From Spirochaetota bacterium (lineage in GTDB: Bacteria > Spirochaetota > UBA4802 > UBA5550), in assembly GCA_025457915.1 (NCBI GenBank), contig JALOTL010000003.1, forward strand, positions 62,001-126,000: a DNA stretch of 64,000 bases, given 5' to 3'. Of the stretch, positions 18,680 to 26,390 are shown one piece after another. The notes beneath the pieces are model-generated. The model did no database searches. It worked only from the letters and a program-made list of their open reading frames with translations, and was not told the origin of the DNA. The translations under genes and the position numbers were made by a program. Position 1 is the stretch's first letter. The number at the start of each line of letters is the position of its first letter.

Positions 18680-20821
18680 ATGGAAAAGAAGACAAAGCCC
18701 CTTGAAAATTTTAAACCCCTCCCCAGGGGCGGGTACCTTGTGGAAACATCGATAGGCGGCATACAGTTCGGATCCCCTCCCGAAACGATCAAGGACACCA
18801 TGCTCATGCCCGGCAATGTTCCCCTGGTCTACGTCCTTTCGGCCGAAATGTTCAACTGGAAAAAAGGGATAAGCGTGGCGGAGATAGAGTTCCCGCTGTA
18901 CTATAATTTTTTTATCAGAAAAAAGAAGACGAATGTCATTTGCACCGAGGAACAGTATGCGAAGATGAAGAAGGTCCTGCAGGAATCTCTTTTCGGACCG
19001 AGGAAATTCGACATATCGAAGGATTTCGAAAAAATCCAGCCAAGCGTGCCGGACATAAAAAAGGAGATGAATTTTTTCAGAAATAACCTTAAGTTTTCAG
19101 ACCTTGTGAATTTCGGGATCTTCCGCAAAGGGGTATTCGATATCCAGGGAATAACGATTCATATCAATTCCGCCGGGAACTACGAGGTATACGACGGCAA
19201 ATCATGCATTGCCGTAGTCCCCGGCAGGGTCGAATACAAACCCACTTACCAGATCGGCCAGAGGCTTTCCGAGCCTTATACGCCGCCACTTTTCGGCGTC
19301 ACGTGCCTGGGGCCGAGCCACGGGTTCGACCCGGAGGAAAACACTTCCGGCTTCATCATCTGGCTCAATCACCAGGGTATAATGGTCGATCCGCCGGTCA
19401 ACTCCACGGAATGGCTGGAGGATTCCAACGTCAACCCGAAGCTCATCGACAGCATCATACTCACGCACTGCCACGCCGACCACGACGCCGGGACCTTCCA
19501 GAAGATACTGGAGGAGGGTAAGATAACGATCTATTCCACCGAAACGGTCATGATGAGCTTTCTCAGGAAGTATTCAGCACTCAGCGACGTGGACGTGCAG
19601 TATCTCATGAAGCTCTTCAATTTCCATCCGGTCAAAATAGGCACGCCTGTATACATCAACGGGGGCGAATTCAGGATGTTCTATACGCTTCATTCGATCC
19701 CTACCATGGGATTCAAAATGAGCTTCCAGGACCAGACATTCGTGTATTCATCCGACCACAACAATGATCCGGAAACGCACGGGAAGCTGCTGGAAACTGG
19801 GACCATCACCAGGGAAAGATATGACGAGCTCAGGAATTTTCCGTGGGACTCGAAGGTCATATACCATGAATCCGGAGTGCCTCCGCTGCATACGCCGATA
19901 AGGTATCTGGACTCGCTGCCGGATGAAATAAGGGGAAAAACCGTTATCTACCACATAGCGAAAAAGGACTTTCCGCGTGAAACGGTTCTAACGCTTGCCA
20001 GATTCGGCATCGAGAATACCCTGTATTTCGAGACGAAGTCTCCCAGGTTTGAATCGGCATTCAGGATACTGAGCGTCTTCAAACACCTTGATTTTTTCAC
20101 CGATATTCCCATTGAAAAGGCGCAGGAGTTCATCGAGATAGTCGAGGAGGAGAGGTTCAAAAAGGGCGAGGTCATAATCAGGAAAGGGGGGCAGGGCGAC
20201 AAATTTTATATCATTTATTCCGGCAACGTTTCCATAGACTCGGGCGGGCTAGAGCAGAATAAGATATACGGCGCGTACGACACTTTCGGAGAGGTGGCGC
20301 TCGTAACCGACCAGACGAGGGTCGCGGACGTCATCGCGGAAACTGACGTGATACTGTTCACCATCGAAAGGTACAAGTTCCTCAATTTCATAATAGGGAC
20401 TGATTTTGAGAAAACCCTGAAGAGGCTGGCCAAGATAAGGAGCAGCGAGACCTGGAACCTCCTGGCCATGAACCCGCTGATGCAGTACTGCACCTCTTCC
20501 CAGAAGACATGGCTGGAGTCGATCCTGATACCGGTCGATAAGTTAAAATCCGGGAAGCTCATCAGGGAGGGCGGCGACATCGATTTCATTTACCTCATAA
20601 GGGCCGGCGAGGTCGATGTCAAGAAATCCGGCAAAAGGGTGGCCCTGTTGAAGAAGGGCGATTTCATAGGGAGCCTGCAGAATGTTCACAGGGGCGAGAA
20701 GAGCGGTTATACCTATTCCCACGACGGGCCGGTGTCCCTTTTTGCCATGAGGGCGGAGGATATACTTCAGTTCGTCAACAGGTATCCCGGGCTTCTCATG
20801 AAGCTGGTGTACCGGTTTTAA
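18680..20821 (+). CDS. Metallo-beta-lactamase-fold protein with two cyclic-nucleotide-binding domains
   Basis: This is a 713-residue cytoplasmic protein. After an N-terminal region of about 200 residues comes an MBL domain with the metal motif THCHADHDAG (about 259-268), a second His in HSIPTMGF, Asp in YSSDHNND and a later His in YHESG. Two cNMP-binding domains follow, at about 467-585 and 600-713. The first has a phosphate-binding cassette FGEVALVTDQTRVADV that keeps the key Glu and Arg; the second (GDFIGSLQ) lacks the canonical cassette. The layout suggests a hydrolase whose activity is set by cAMP or cGMP. The substrate is unknown. Class III cyclases encoded at 555 and 22442 could supply the ligand. 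Confidence 0.85.
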   Translation: MEKKTKPLENFKPLPRGGYLVETSIGGIQFGSPPETIKDTMLMPGNVPLVYVLSAEMFNWKKGISVAEIEFPLYYNFFIRKKKTNVICTEEQYAKMKKVLQESLFGPRKFDISKDFEKIQPSVPDIKKEMNFFRNNLKFSDLVNFGIFRKGVFDIQGITIHINSAGNYEVYDGKSCIAVVPGRVEYKPTYQIGQRLSEPYTPPLFGVTCLGPSHGFDPEENTSGFIIWLNHQGIMVDPPVNSTEWLEDSNVNPKLIDSIILTHCHADHDAGTFQKILEEGKITIYSTETVMMSFLRKYSALSDVDVQYLMKLFNFHPVKIGTPVYINGGEFRMFYTLHSIPTMGFKMSFQDQTFVYSSDHNNDPETHGKLLETGTITRERYDELRNFPWDSKVIYHESGVPPLHTPIRYLDSLPDEIRGKTVIYHIAKKDFPRETVLTLARFGIENTLYFETKSPRFESAFRILSVFKHLDFFTDIPIEKAQEFIEIVEEERFKKGEVIIRKGGQGDKFYIIYSGNVSIDSGGLEQNKIYGAYDTFGEVALVTDQTRVADVIAETDVILFTIERYKFLNFIIGTDFEKTLKRLAKIRSSETWNLLAMNPLMQYCTSSQKTWLESILIPVDKLKSGKLIREGGDIDFIYLIRAGEVDVKKSGKRVALLKKGDFIGSLQNVHRGEKSGYTYSHDGPVSLFAMRAEDILQFVNRYPGLLMKLVYRF

Positions 20822-20889
20822 ATTCTCCGTTGTCTGTATATTCCCGGGAGGATAAGTTTAATAAATGATGGCGGGTTTTTCTCCACCGG

Positions 20890-22029
20890 TTATTTAAACA
20901 GCTTCGGTTTGAAAACGTGTTCGATTGATTCCATGTTCTGCCCGAGTCCGTAATATTTCAGTATCGCCTCCCATATCGGTCCATCCATGATCTTGAGCAT
21001 GGCGATGTTTATTTTTTTCCGCAGAGGGCTGTTTTGGGGGAAGCCGAACGCGTAAGGAATTCTTTTCATGTCAGTGGCCGATATGGATATTTTTCCCCTG
21101 TAGGCCCTGTCGGCGTGATAATGCAGGGTTACCTCGTCGAATAAAAAGCCGTCAATTTTTTCATTAATCAGGGCATTCAGCGATTCCTCCTCTGTCTCGT
21201 ACAGACTGTATCTACCCCCTATTTTTTTTACAATCCCGTCGGCGACGTCATGTCTCACCGTTCCCAGTTCCATGTCCCTGAGCGACTGAAGGTCAATGAT
21301 TTTTTCGGTAAACGTTCTTGCCGTCAGTGACGAAGCCAGCGAAGCTACGAAGGCGCTCAGGGCGAGGGAACAGACGAGCATCCAGAAAATGCCGGCTATT
21401 CTTCCATAGACGGATTTCAGGATGACGCCGTTGCAGTTGCCCGAGGCAAGGGTAGAGCTTACCCAGTAAACTCCCGCGCCTATGCCCTTGACGCCGTTAT
21501 CGCCGAAATGCTCAGGGTTGTGCTTTCGCTCTATCAGCCAGAAAATAACTCCGGCAAACAGCAGAATGACGACGAGCGATCCTACCACCTTGATCATTCC
21601 CCATGAAAAGAAGATTTTCAGGGCCTCGGTCCAGGGATGAGCGAATCTATCGGGGATTGTTGCAAGGGCGACCCTGGAAGTGCCGAAGGGGATCGAAAAA
21701 TCCGCATTTTTTTCCCTTTCCGTCGTGATATGAACTGCGGCTATCGTGAGGTCAATTGTTCCCTCGCCCAGGGCTTTCATTATTTTTTCCGGTGTCAAAA
21801 CCCTGTATTCATAATCAAGCTTCAATTCCCTGGCAATTTCCTTCCAGAGGTACACGTCAATCCCGGTCCATTTGCCGTCGGCATCCCTGTAGGTGAAGGG
21901 CGGATCATGAAGGATCCCGACTGACAGTTTTTTTGAATGTTTTTTTTGCGCGGCATCGGAATATAGAAAAGGCTGGAAGACCATTAAAAGGATCAGGATG
22001 GCGGATAATTTATATATTTTCATATTCAT
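20890..22029 (-). CDS. Prokaryotic ionotropic glutamate receptor-like channel (periplasmic binding domain interrupted by a pore)
   Basis: The 379-residue protein has a signal peptide (1-26) and the first lobe of a family 3 solute-binding domain (about 34-125, with VGILHDPPFTYRD and TIDLTIAAVHITTERE). Membrane helix 1 (146-166), a pore-loop region (about 185-202), helix 2 (210-232) and the second binding lobe (about 240-350) follow. This lobe-channel-lobe order is that of GluR0-type receptors. The pore loop reads SSTLASGNCNG and lacks the potassium-filter TVGYG motif. It should be a ligand-gated ion channel of the inner membrane; ligand and ion are unknown. SD GGAGG precedes the ATG at 22029. 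Confidence 0.75.
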   Translation of the reverse strand: MNMKIYKLSAILILLMVFQPFLYSDAAQKKHSKKLSVGILHDPPFTYRDADGKWTGIDVYLWKEIARELKLDYEYRVLTPEKIMKALGEGTIDLTIAAVHITTEREKNADFSIPFGTSRVALATIPDRFAHPWTEALKIFFSWGMIKVVGSLVVILLFAGVIFWLIERKHNPEHFGDNGVKGIGAGVYWVSSTLASGNCNGVILKSVYGRIAGIFWMLVCSLALSAFVASLASSLTARTFTEKIIDLQSLRDMELGTVRHDVADGIVKKIGGRYSLYETEEESLNALINEKIDGFLFDEVTLHYHADRAYRGKISISATDMKRIPYAFGFPQNSPLRKKINIAMLKIMDGPIWEAILKYYGLGQNMESIEHVFKPKLFK

Positions 22030-22044
22030 GCTGCCTCCGGTTTA

Positions 22045-22080
22045 ATTATGGGCGCCTCAATAAAATTTTTTTCATTATTG
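22045..22080 (+). repeat. Dispersed intergenic repeat, copy 3 (divergent)
   Basis: The sequence starts ATTATGGGCGCCTCAATAAA and runs to TTCATTATTG. It matches the 22188 and 18555 copies at the ATTATGGGC-CCT block and at TTCATTAT, with a diverged centre. It lies just upstream of the receptor-channel gene, so it may also sit in its 5' leader. Confidence 0.4.
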
Positions 22081-22117
22081 AAACAATGAAAAAAACCTAT
22101 TATTTACTTAGAATCGT

Positions 22118-22241
22118 CCACAAGGGAACATCCAAATTTAATTTTAACAATTCCTTTTATAACAACCAGATTAATTAGAGTCAAACCTATTATGGGCATC
22201 TTTATAAATTAGATTTTTCATTATTAGATGTTCCCTTATGG
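22118..22241. repeat. Inverted-repeat-bounded intergenic element (MITE-like)
   Basis: CCACAAGGGAACATC (22118-22132) and GATGTTCCCTTATGG (22227-22241) are inverted repeats matching at 14 of 15 positions. They bound a 124-base AT-rich segment without coding capacity. The right half (22188-22224) is copy 2 of the dispersed repeat. A variant of the end word is present at 18400-18414. This resembles a small non-autonomous element or a long hairpin; no target-site duplication was confirmed. Confidence 0.45.
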
Positions 22242-22441
22242 TTATTATCCATTGATTCAGGAAGTTGAAGGGGGCATTTCAGTTATGTACGGGTCTTTAC
22301 CGGCAGATTCCCGCGTGAAGGAACAAGCCCCATGATTTTGATTTGACTTTGTCCGGTAATAGTCCCACTATGTCGACGTTATTGTTTTAACTTGGTCCGC
22401 GAAAACCGTTCAGGCGAATAATTCCGAAGAGGGTTTTTCCT

Positions 22442-23806
22442 ATGTCTTTTTTCAAAGATAAATTGAGACTCTTCGACCGCGATGAAAAATATCCGGAGAC
22501 ATTTATAGAAGAGCTGAATTACCAGTGCGGCAGGATCGTACTGGCATCTTCGGTCATCATCATCTTCGCCTGGCTGCCGTATTTATCACTGGATACCATG
22601 CTGCATCCTGAAGAGCCGCTGTTCCTGTATATACGGCTGGGGCTGAGCATTCTAGGCGTCATCATGCTTGTTCTGCAGTTTCTGCCCTATTTCAAGAAGA
22701 AGGGTCTGGCGCTGATGGTGATCATAGGCGTGTATCTCGAGCTCGCGACCGCGGTCATTACCGGGCTAAGCGGCGGAGATTCCGTCTATATAGGCGGCTA
22801 TCTCTTTATTCTCATGCTCATTCCACTCGTTCCCTTTCCGCGTATCATGCAATGGGGCCTGGTGGCAGGCTCGGCGATTGTTTTTTTTGCCGCCGGCCTT
22901 TCAAGGGGCATGAAATTTGTGACCATGAAGGAGAGGTACAGCCTCAATGACATCATCATGACGGTGTTAGTTTCATCGATATTCATATACATCCTGGACA
23001 AAATCCGCTTTAAGAGCTGGCAGAAATCGAAGATGATAGAGAACCAGAAAATGGACATTATCAAGGACAAGGAAAATATCGACAAACTGCTTCTCAACAT
23101 GCTTCCGTCGCCAATAGCCGATGAGCTGAAGAACCAGGGTTATGTGAAGCCGATCTGTTACAGCTCGTCGACGATAGTTTTCACGGATTTCGTCGATTTC
23201 ACAAAAATAATGGAGACCATGACCCCGGACGATCTCATTCTTGAATTGCACAAGTACTTCTCCTTTTTTGATTCGATGATGGAGATGTATAATCTGGAGA
23301 AATTAAAAACCATCGGCGATATCTACATGTATGCGGGAGGCATGCCGGAGACCAACTCGACGCACGCGGTCGATGCGGTCATGGGCGCCCTCGAAATGCT
23401 TGATTACATGGGCCGGGTCAACAGGGCGAAAGAGGCGGTTGGCAAACCGCCATGGAATATCCGTATCGGCATAAACACCGGCGCACTGGTGGCAGGGATC
23501 GTCGGCGAAAAGAAATTCGTCTACGACGTGTGGGGAGACGCGGTGAACATCGCCAGCCGCATTGAATCGTCCGGCGAACCAGGCAAGGTGAATATCTCAA
23601 ATACAACGCTGGAAGCGGCGCAGGATTTTTTTGACATGGAGTATCGCGGCAAGATCATGGCCAAAAACAAGGGTGTGGTGGATGTGTTTTCAGTGAAAGG
23701 GATCAGGGCCGCCCTCTCGGTAAACGGCGAGGGGAATGCGCCCAATGATGAATTCAGGAAACTTTACGATGGGCTCAAAACCTCGAGGACGCCTGTAAAT
23801 AAATAA
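22442..23806 (+). CDS. Integral membrane class III adenylate cyclase
   Basis: The 454-residue protein has about six hydrophobic helices in residues 30-190, a coiled linker, and a class III cyclase domain at about 235-420. The metal aspartates are in VFTDFVDFTK and KTIGDIYMYAGG. The Lys of KLKTIGD and the Asp of VYDVWGDAVNIASRIES are the residues that select ATP, so cAMP is the likely product. The N-terminal membrane part is not a recognised sensor. GAGGG lies 8 bases before the ATG. It is adjacent to the channel gene and about 1.6 kb from the cNMP-binding MBL gene, so the three may form a signalling neighbourhood. Confidence 0.88.
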   Translation: MSFFKDKLRLFDRDEKYPETFIEELNYQCGRIVLASSVIIIFAWLPYLSLDTMLHPEEPLFLYIRLGLSILGVIMLVLQFLPYFKKKGLALMVIIGVYLELATAVITGLSGGDSVYIGGYLFILMLIPLVPFPRIMQWGLVAGSAIVFFAAGLSRGMKFVTMKERYSLNDIIMTVLVSSIFIYILDKIRFKSWQKSKMIENQKMDIIKDKENIDKLLLNMLPSPIADELKNQGYVKPICYSSSTIVFTDFVDFTKIMETMTPDDLILELHKYFSFFDSMMEMYNLEKLKTIGDIYMYAGGMPETNSTHAVDAVMGALEMLDYMGRVNRAKEAVGKPPWNIRIGINTGALVAGIVGEKKFVYDVWGDAVNIASRIESSGEPGKVNISNTTLEAAQDFFDMEYRGKIMAKNKGVVDVFSVKGIRAALSVNGEGNAPNDEFRKLYDGLKTSRTPVNK

Positions 23807-23912
23807 CGTGGCGGTATTTTGTTGTTTTTGGCGGACTTCATTTTGCGGCGCGTGTTTTAAATTTATTGAAAAAAAGGGTTTCCCATTCTTGCGATCACCT
23901 GTAAAATAGAAA

Positions 23913-23978
23913 AACCGGCCATTCTCGTCCTCCCTGTGAAAAGGTTCTCACATTTTTGGGTTTTGAGAAACGCCGGTT
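23913..23978 (-). terminator. Possible terminator of the tRNA-Asp transcript
   Basis: On the minus strand, downstream of tRNA-Asp, AACCGGC (complement of 23972-23978) pairs with GCCGGTT (complement of 23913-23919), followed by TTTCT. An inner stem TGTGA/TCACA sits in the loop. The loop is long (about 52 bases), so the call is tentative. Confidence 0.35.
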
Positions 23979-24021
23979 GTCCGGTAGTTCCATAAGCCCT
24001 GAACAGTTCAGAACTTATATG

Positions 24022-24096
24022 CGGGGTGTACGAGACTCGAACTCGCGACCTCCTGCGTGACAGGCAGGCACTCTAACCAAACTGAGCTAACACCCC
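24022..24096 (-). tRNA. tRNA-Asp (anticodon GTC)
   Basis: The minus strand folds as a complete tRNA. The acceptor stem is GGGGTGT/ACACCCC with discriminator G. The D-arm contains AGCTC and GGTTAGAGT. The anticodon stem CCTGC/GCAGG encloses the loop CTGTCAC with anticodon GTC. The T-arm contains GTTCGAGTC. The 3' CCA is not encoded. It stands alone between the adenylate cyclase and def. Confidence 0.95.
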
Positions 24097-24434
24097 TTGA
24101 ATCGAAAATACATTGACCAATTACGGGAATATATGTCAATCAAAAATCAAAGAAAAAATATTAAAGATAAAGCCGCCGATGAATCTTTTTCCTTATTACA
24201 CCCGTTTATTATAAGTAGATTTAAATCTTACAACCCGGATATTTATTATCCTGATTGTCTATAAGAATCAGTATATTAAATTAAATTAATAAATATGGAA
24301 ATGCCAATACTTATTTTAGCAAAGAATATTTTTTTTCCGGTTGGGCATCTTGCCTTGACCATGACCGTTAGAATAATAATTCTTGACATAACATGAATCT
24401 GATTTTCATATTTCAGAGGTTCTGTGAAATAATT
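24097..24434. other. Gene-free region upstream of def and of tRNA-Asp
   Basis: This is a 338-base AT-rich interval. It holds the def promoter at 24383-24412 on the plus strand. On the minus strand a TATTTT lies 12-17 bases ahead of the tRNA and may be its -10; the nearest TTGACA is too far (about 23 bases) to pair with it. Nothing else is recognisable. Confidence 0.4.
24383..24412 (+). promoter_or_regulatory. Probable promoter of def-fmt
   Basis: TTGACA at 24383-24388 is followed after 18 bases by CATATT (24407-24412). The def ATG at 24435 is about 22 bases further on. An in-frame ATG at 24393 falls between these boxes and is therefore unlikely to be the start of def. Confidence 0.5.
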
Positions 24435-24947
24435 ATGGCGCACAAACTCATATATTACGGCAGCGATACCCTTAAAAAGGTCGCGGAAGAGGTTAGAAAT
24501 ATCGATTCCGAACTGGCCGGGATCGCGGATTCCATGTTCAATATAATGTACAGGGAGAAGGGCATAGGTCTTGCCGCTCCCCAGATAGCCATCTCGAAAA
24601 GGCTGATCACGCTGGATATAAGCGATTACGAAAAGGTCCCCCCGCTGGTTATAATCAACCCTGAGATAGTCGAGCGATCCGACGGGATGGAGCCCTATGA
24701 AGAGGGATGCCTCTCGGTCCCAGGCATAACAGGCGATGTAATAAGGCCTTCGGCGATATTGATAAGGGCCCTCGACATCAACGGCAGGGAAATCCGGATC
24801 GAGGCTGACGGCCTTCTTGCCAGGGTGATTCAGCATGAAATAGACCATATAAACGGCATACTGTTTGTAGACCGTCTCGAGGAATATAAGCAGAAAGAAC
24901 TCAGGGCAGAGCTCAAGATGATCAAAAAACTCAACAGGGCAGTATGA
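24435..24947 (+). CDS. def: Peptide deformylase
   Basis: The 170-residue product has the three deformylase motifs: GIGLAAPQ, EGCLSVPG (metal-binding Cys) and QHEIDHINGILF (the two metal-binding His and the catalytic Glu). It removes the formyl group from nascent N-terminal methionine. The start MAHKLIYYG at 24435 fits the family; the frame could start at 24393, but that lies inside the likely promoter. It overlaps fmt by 4 bases, an arrangement common to the pair. Confidence 0.95.
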   Translation: MAHKLIYYGSDTLKKVAEEVRNIDSELAGIADSMFNIMYREKGIGLAAPQIAISKRLITLDISDYEKVPPLVIINPEIVERSDGMEPYEEGCLSVPGITGDVIRPSAILIRALDINGREIRIEADGLLARVIQHEIDHINGILFVDRLEEYKQKELRAELKMIKKLNRAV

Positions 24948-25879
24948 AAATAGGATTTTTCGGGACCCCGGTTCTCGCACTGGAATGCCTGAAGGAGTTG
25001 AACAAGCGGCATGATGTGCTGTTTGCAGTCACCCAGGAGGACAAGCCTTCCGGAAGACGGCAGAGGGTCCTGTTTCCGCCGGTAAAGGAATTTTCCCTTG
25101 AAAGCTCCATACCGGTATACCAGCCCGCGAAGCTAAGGGACGGGGATTTTATCAGTGAACTGAAAAAATACGATGCGGACATATATGTCGTTGTGGCCTA
25201 CGGCAAACTCATACCGCCAGAAGTCTACAATCTGCCCCCGCTTAAAACGATCAACCTGCACCCGTCGCTTCTTCCGAAATACAGGGGGGCCGCCCCCGTG
25301 CAGTGGGCCATCATCAACGGCGAAAAGGAAACCGGGATCACCGTCCAGCTGATCAATGACAGGCTGGACGCGGGAGATATAGTGGTCCAGGACAGGATTC
25401 TCCTCGCTGAAAGCATCACGGCGGGCGACCTGAACAGGATTGTTTCTGAAACCGGTCCGGCGATTCTTGACCGGGCAATCGGGATCCTCGCTTCCGGGAA
25501 GGCCGGGCTCACGGTACAGGACGAGGCCAGAGCAACCCACTGCGGGAAGATCGACAGGGAAACTGCCCGCATAGACTGGCGGCTGCCTGCGGGGCGCATT
25601 CACGATCTCGTGAGGGGATTGAACCCCAAACCGGGCGCGTGGACGCTTTTCAGGGAAAAGGTCGTCAAGATATGGATGACGGGGCTTCCGATCAACCTTG
25701 AGCTGGACCTTGAGCCTGGAATGGCTTTAAGGGTAGATAAAAAAAGGCTCGTAGCCGGTACAGGGGACGGTATTATCGAGATTCTGGAACTCCAGCCTGA
25801 AACGAAAAGCACCATGGATTCCCTTTCGTTTATAAACGGATACAGGATCGGTCCGGGTGAGGCGTTTTCCTCGAAATGA
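24944..25879 (+). CDS. fmt: Methionyl-tRNA formyltransferase
   Basis: The 311-residue protein has KIGFFGTPVLALECL at the N-terminus and the formyl-transferase core NLHPSLLPKYRGAAPVQWAI with the catalytic Asn and His. The conserved Asp (DAGDIV) and a C-terminal OB-like domain follow. It formylates initiator Met-tRNA using 10-formyl-THF. It is translationally coupled to def through the ATGA overlap. Confidence 0.95.
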   Translation: MKIGFFGTPVLALECLKELNKRHDVLFAVTQEDKPSGRRQRVLFPPVKEFSLESSIPVYQPAKLRDGDFISELKKYDADIYVVVAYGKLIPPEVYNLPPLKTINLHPSLLPKYRGAAPVQWAIINGEKETGITVQLINDRLDAGDIVVQDRILLAESITAGDLNRIVSETGPAILDRAIGILASGKAGLTVQDEARATHCGKIDRETARIDWRLPAGRIHDLVRGLNPKPGAWTLFREKVVKIWMTGLPINLELDLEPGMALRVDKKRLVAGTGDGIIEILELQPETKSTMDSLSFINGYRIGPGEAFSSK

Positions 25880-26037
25880 TTACCAATATTTATTTGACAA
25901 AAAGATCAAAATCTGTTTAAAGATACTGTTAAAGAAAACAGGCCCGGCATTTTTTATTTTTTCAGTATGAATGAAACATTTCAGGCGGGGCTTAGTGTTT
26001 CACTGTTTTTTATTTTCTTATCATTGCAGGTATAATA

Positions 26038-26376
26038 TTGTCGGATAGAAAGAAAACCGGAAAGAACAAGGAGTTCTACACGTCTTTCTGGGAGCTTGAC
26101 GGCGATATTAAAAAGGAAAAGCAGAAGGCCAGGGAACTCCGTCATACCCCGTGGTGGAAAAAAAAGATCTCGTCCGGGGTATGCTACTATTGCGGGAAGA
26201 CCTTCAAGTCCCCCGAACTGACAATGGATCACAAGATTCCATTGTCGAGGGGAGGAAAGTCCGAAAAAAACAACCTTGTTCCGGCCTGCAAGGACTGCAA
26301 TAACAAGAAAAAATATCTGCTCCCCTCCGAATGGGATGAATACCTGAAGGGCTTTAAAACGGCGGAGAGCGAGTAA
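26038..26376 (+). CDS. HNH endonuclease-family protein
   Basis: The 112-residue protein has a C-terminal HNH domain: CYYC at about 50-53, the catalytic TMDHKIPLSRGGK, NNLVPAC, then KDCNNKK. The two CxxC pairs bind a structural zinc. The N-terminal half is basic. The start is a TTG with AGG 7 bases ahead; no ATG exists upstream in frame. It ends 14 bases before the large cNMP-domain gene and is probably co-transcribed with it. A host-genome role or a small restriction-like nuclease are both possible; the target is unknown. Confidence 0.8.
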   Translation: MSDRKKTGKNKEFYTSFWELDGDIKKEKQKARELRHTPWWKKKISSGVCYYCGKTFKSPELTMDHKIPLSRGGKSEKNNLVPACKDCNNKKKYLLPSEWDEYLKGFKTAESE

Positions 26377-26390
26377 AGGAGCTGGTCATA

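Larger units (their letters stand above)
22030..22441. other. Divergent gene-free region
   Basis: This 412-base region lies between the receptor channel (minus) and the adenylate cyclase (plus). It is largely occupied by the repeat-type sequences described at 22045-22241. A TTGACT at 22343 could be a -35 for the cyclase, but no good -10 stands at the right distance. Confidence 0.45.
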
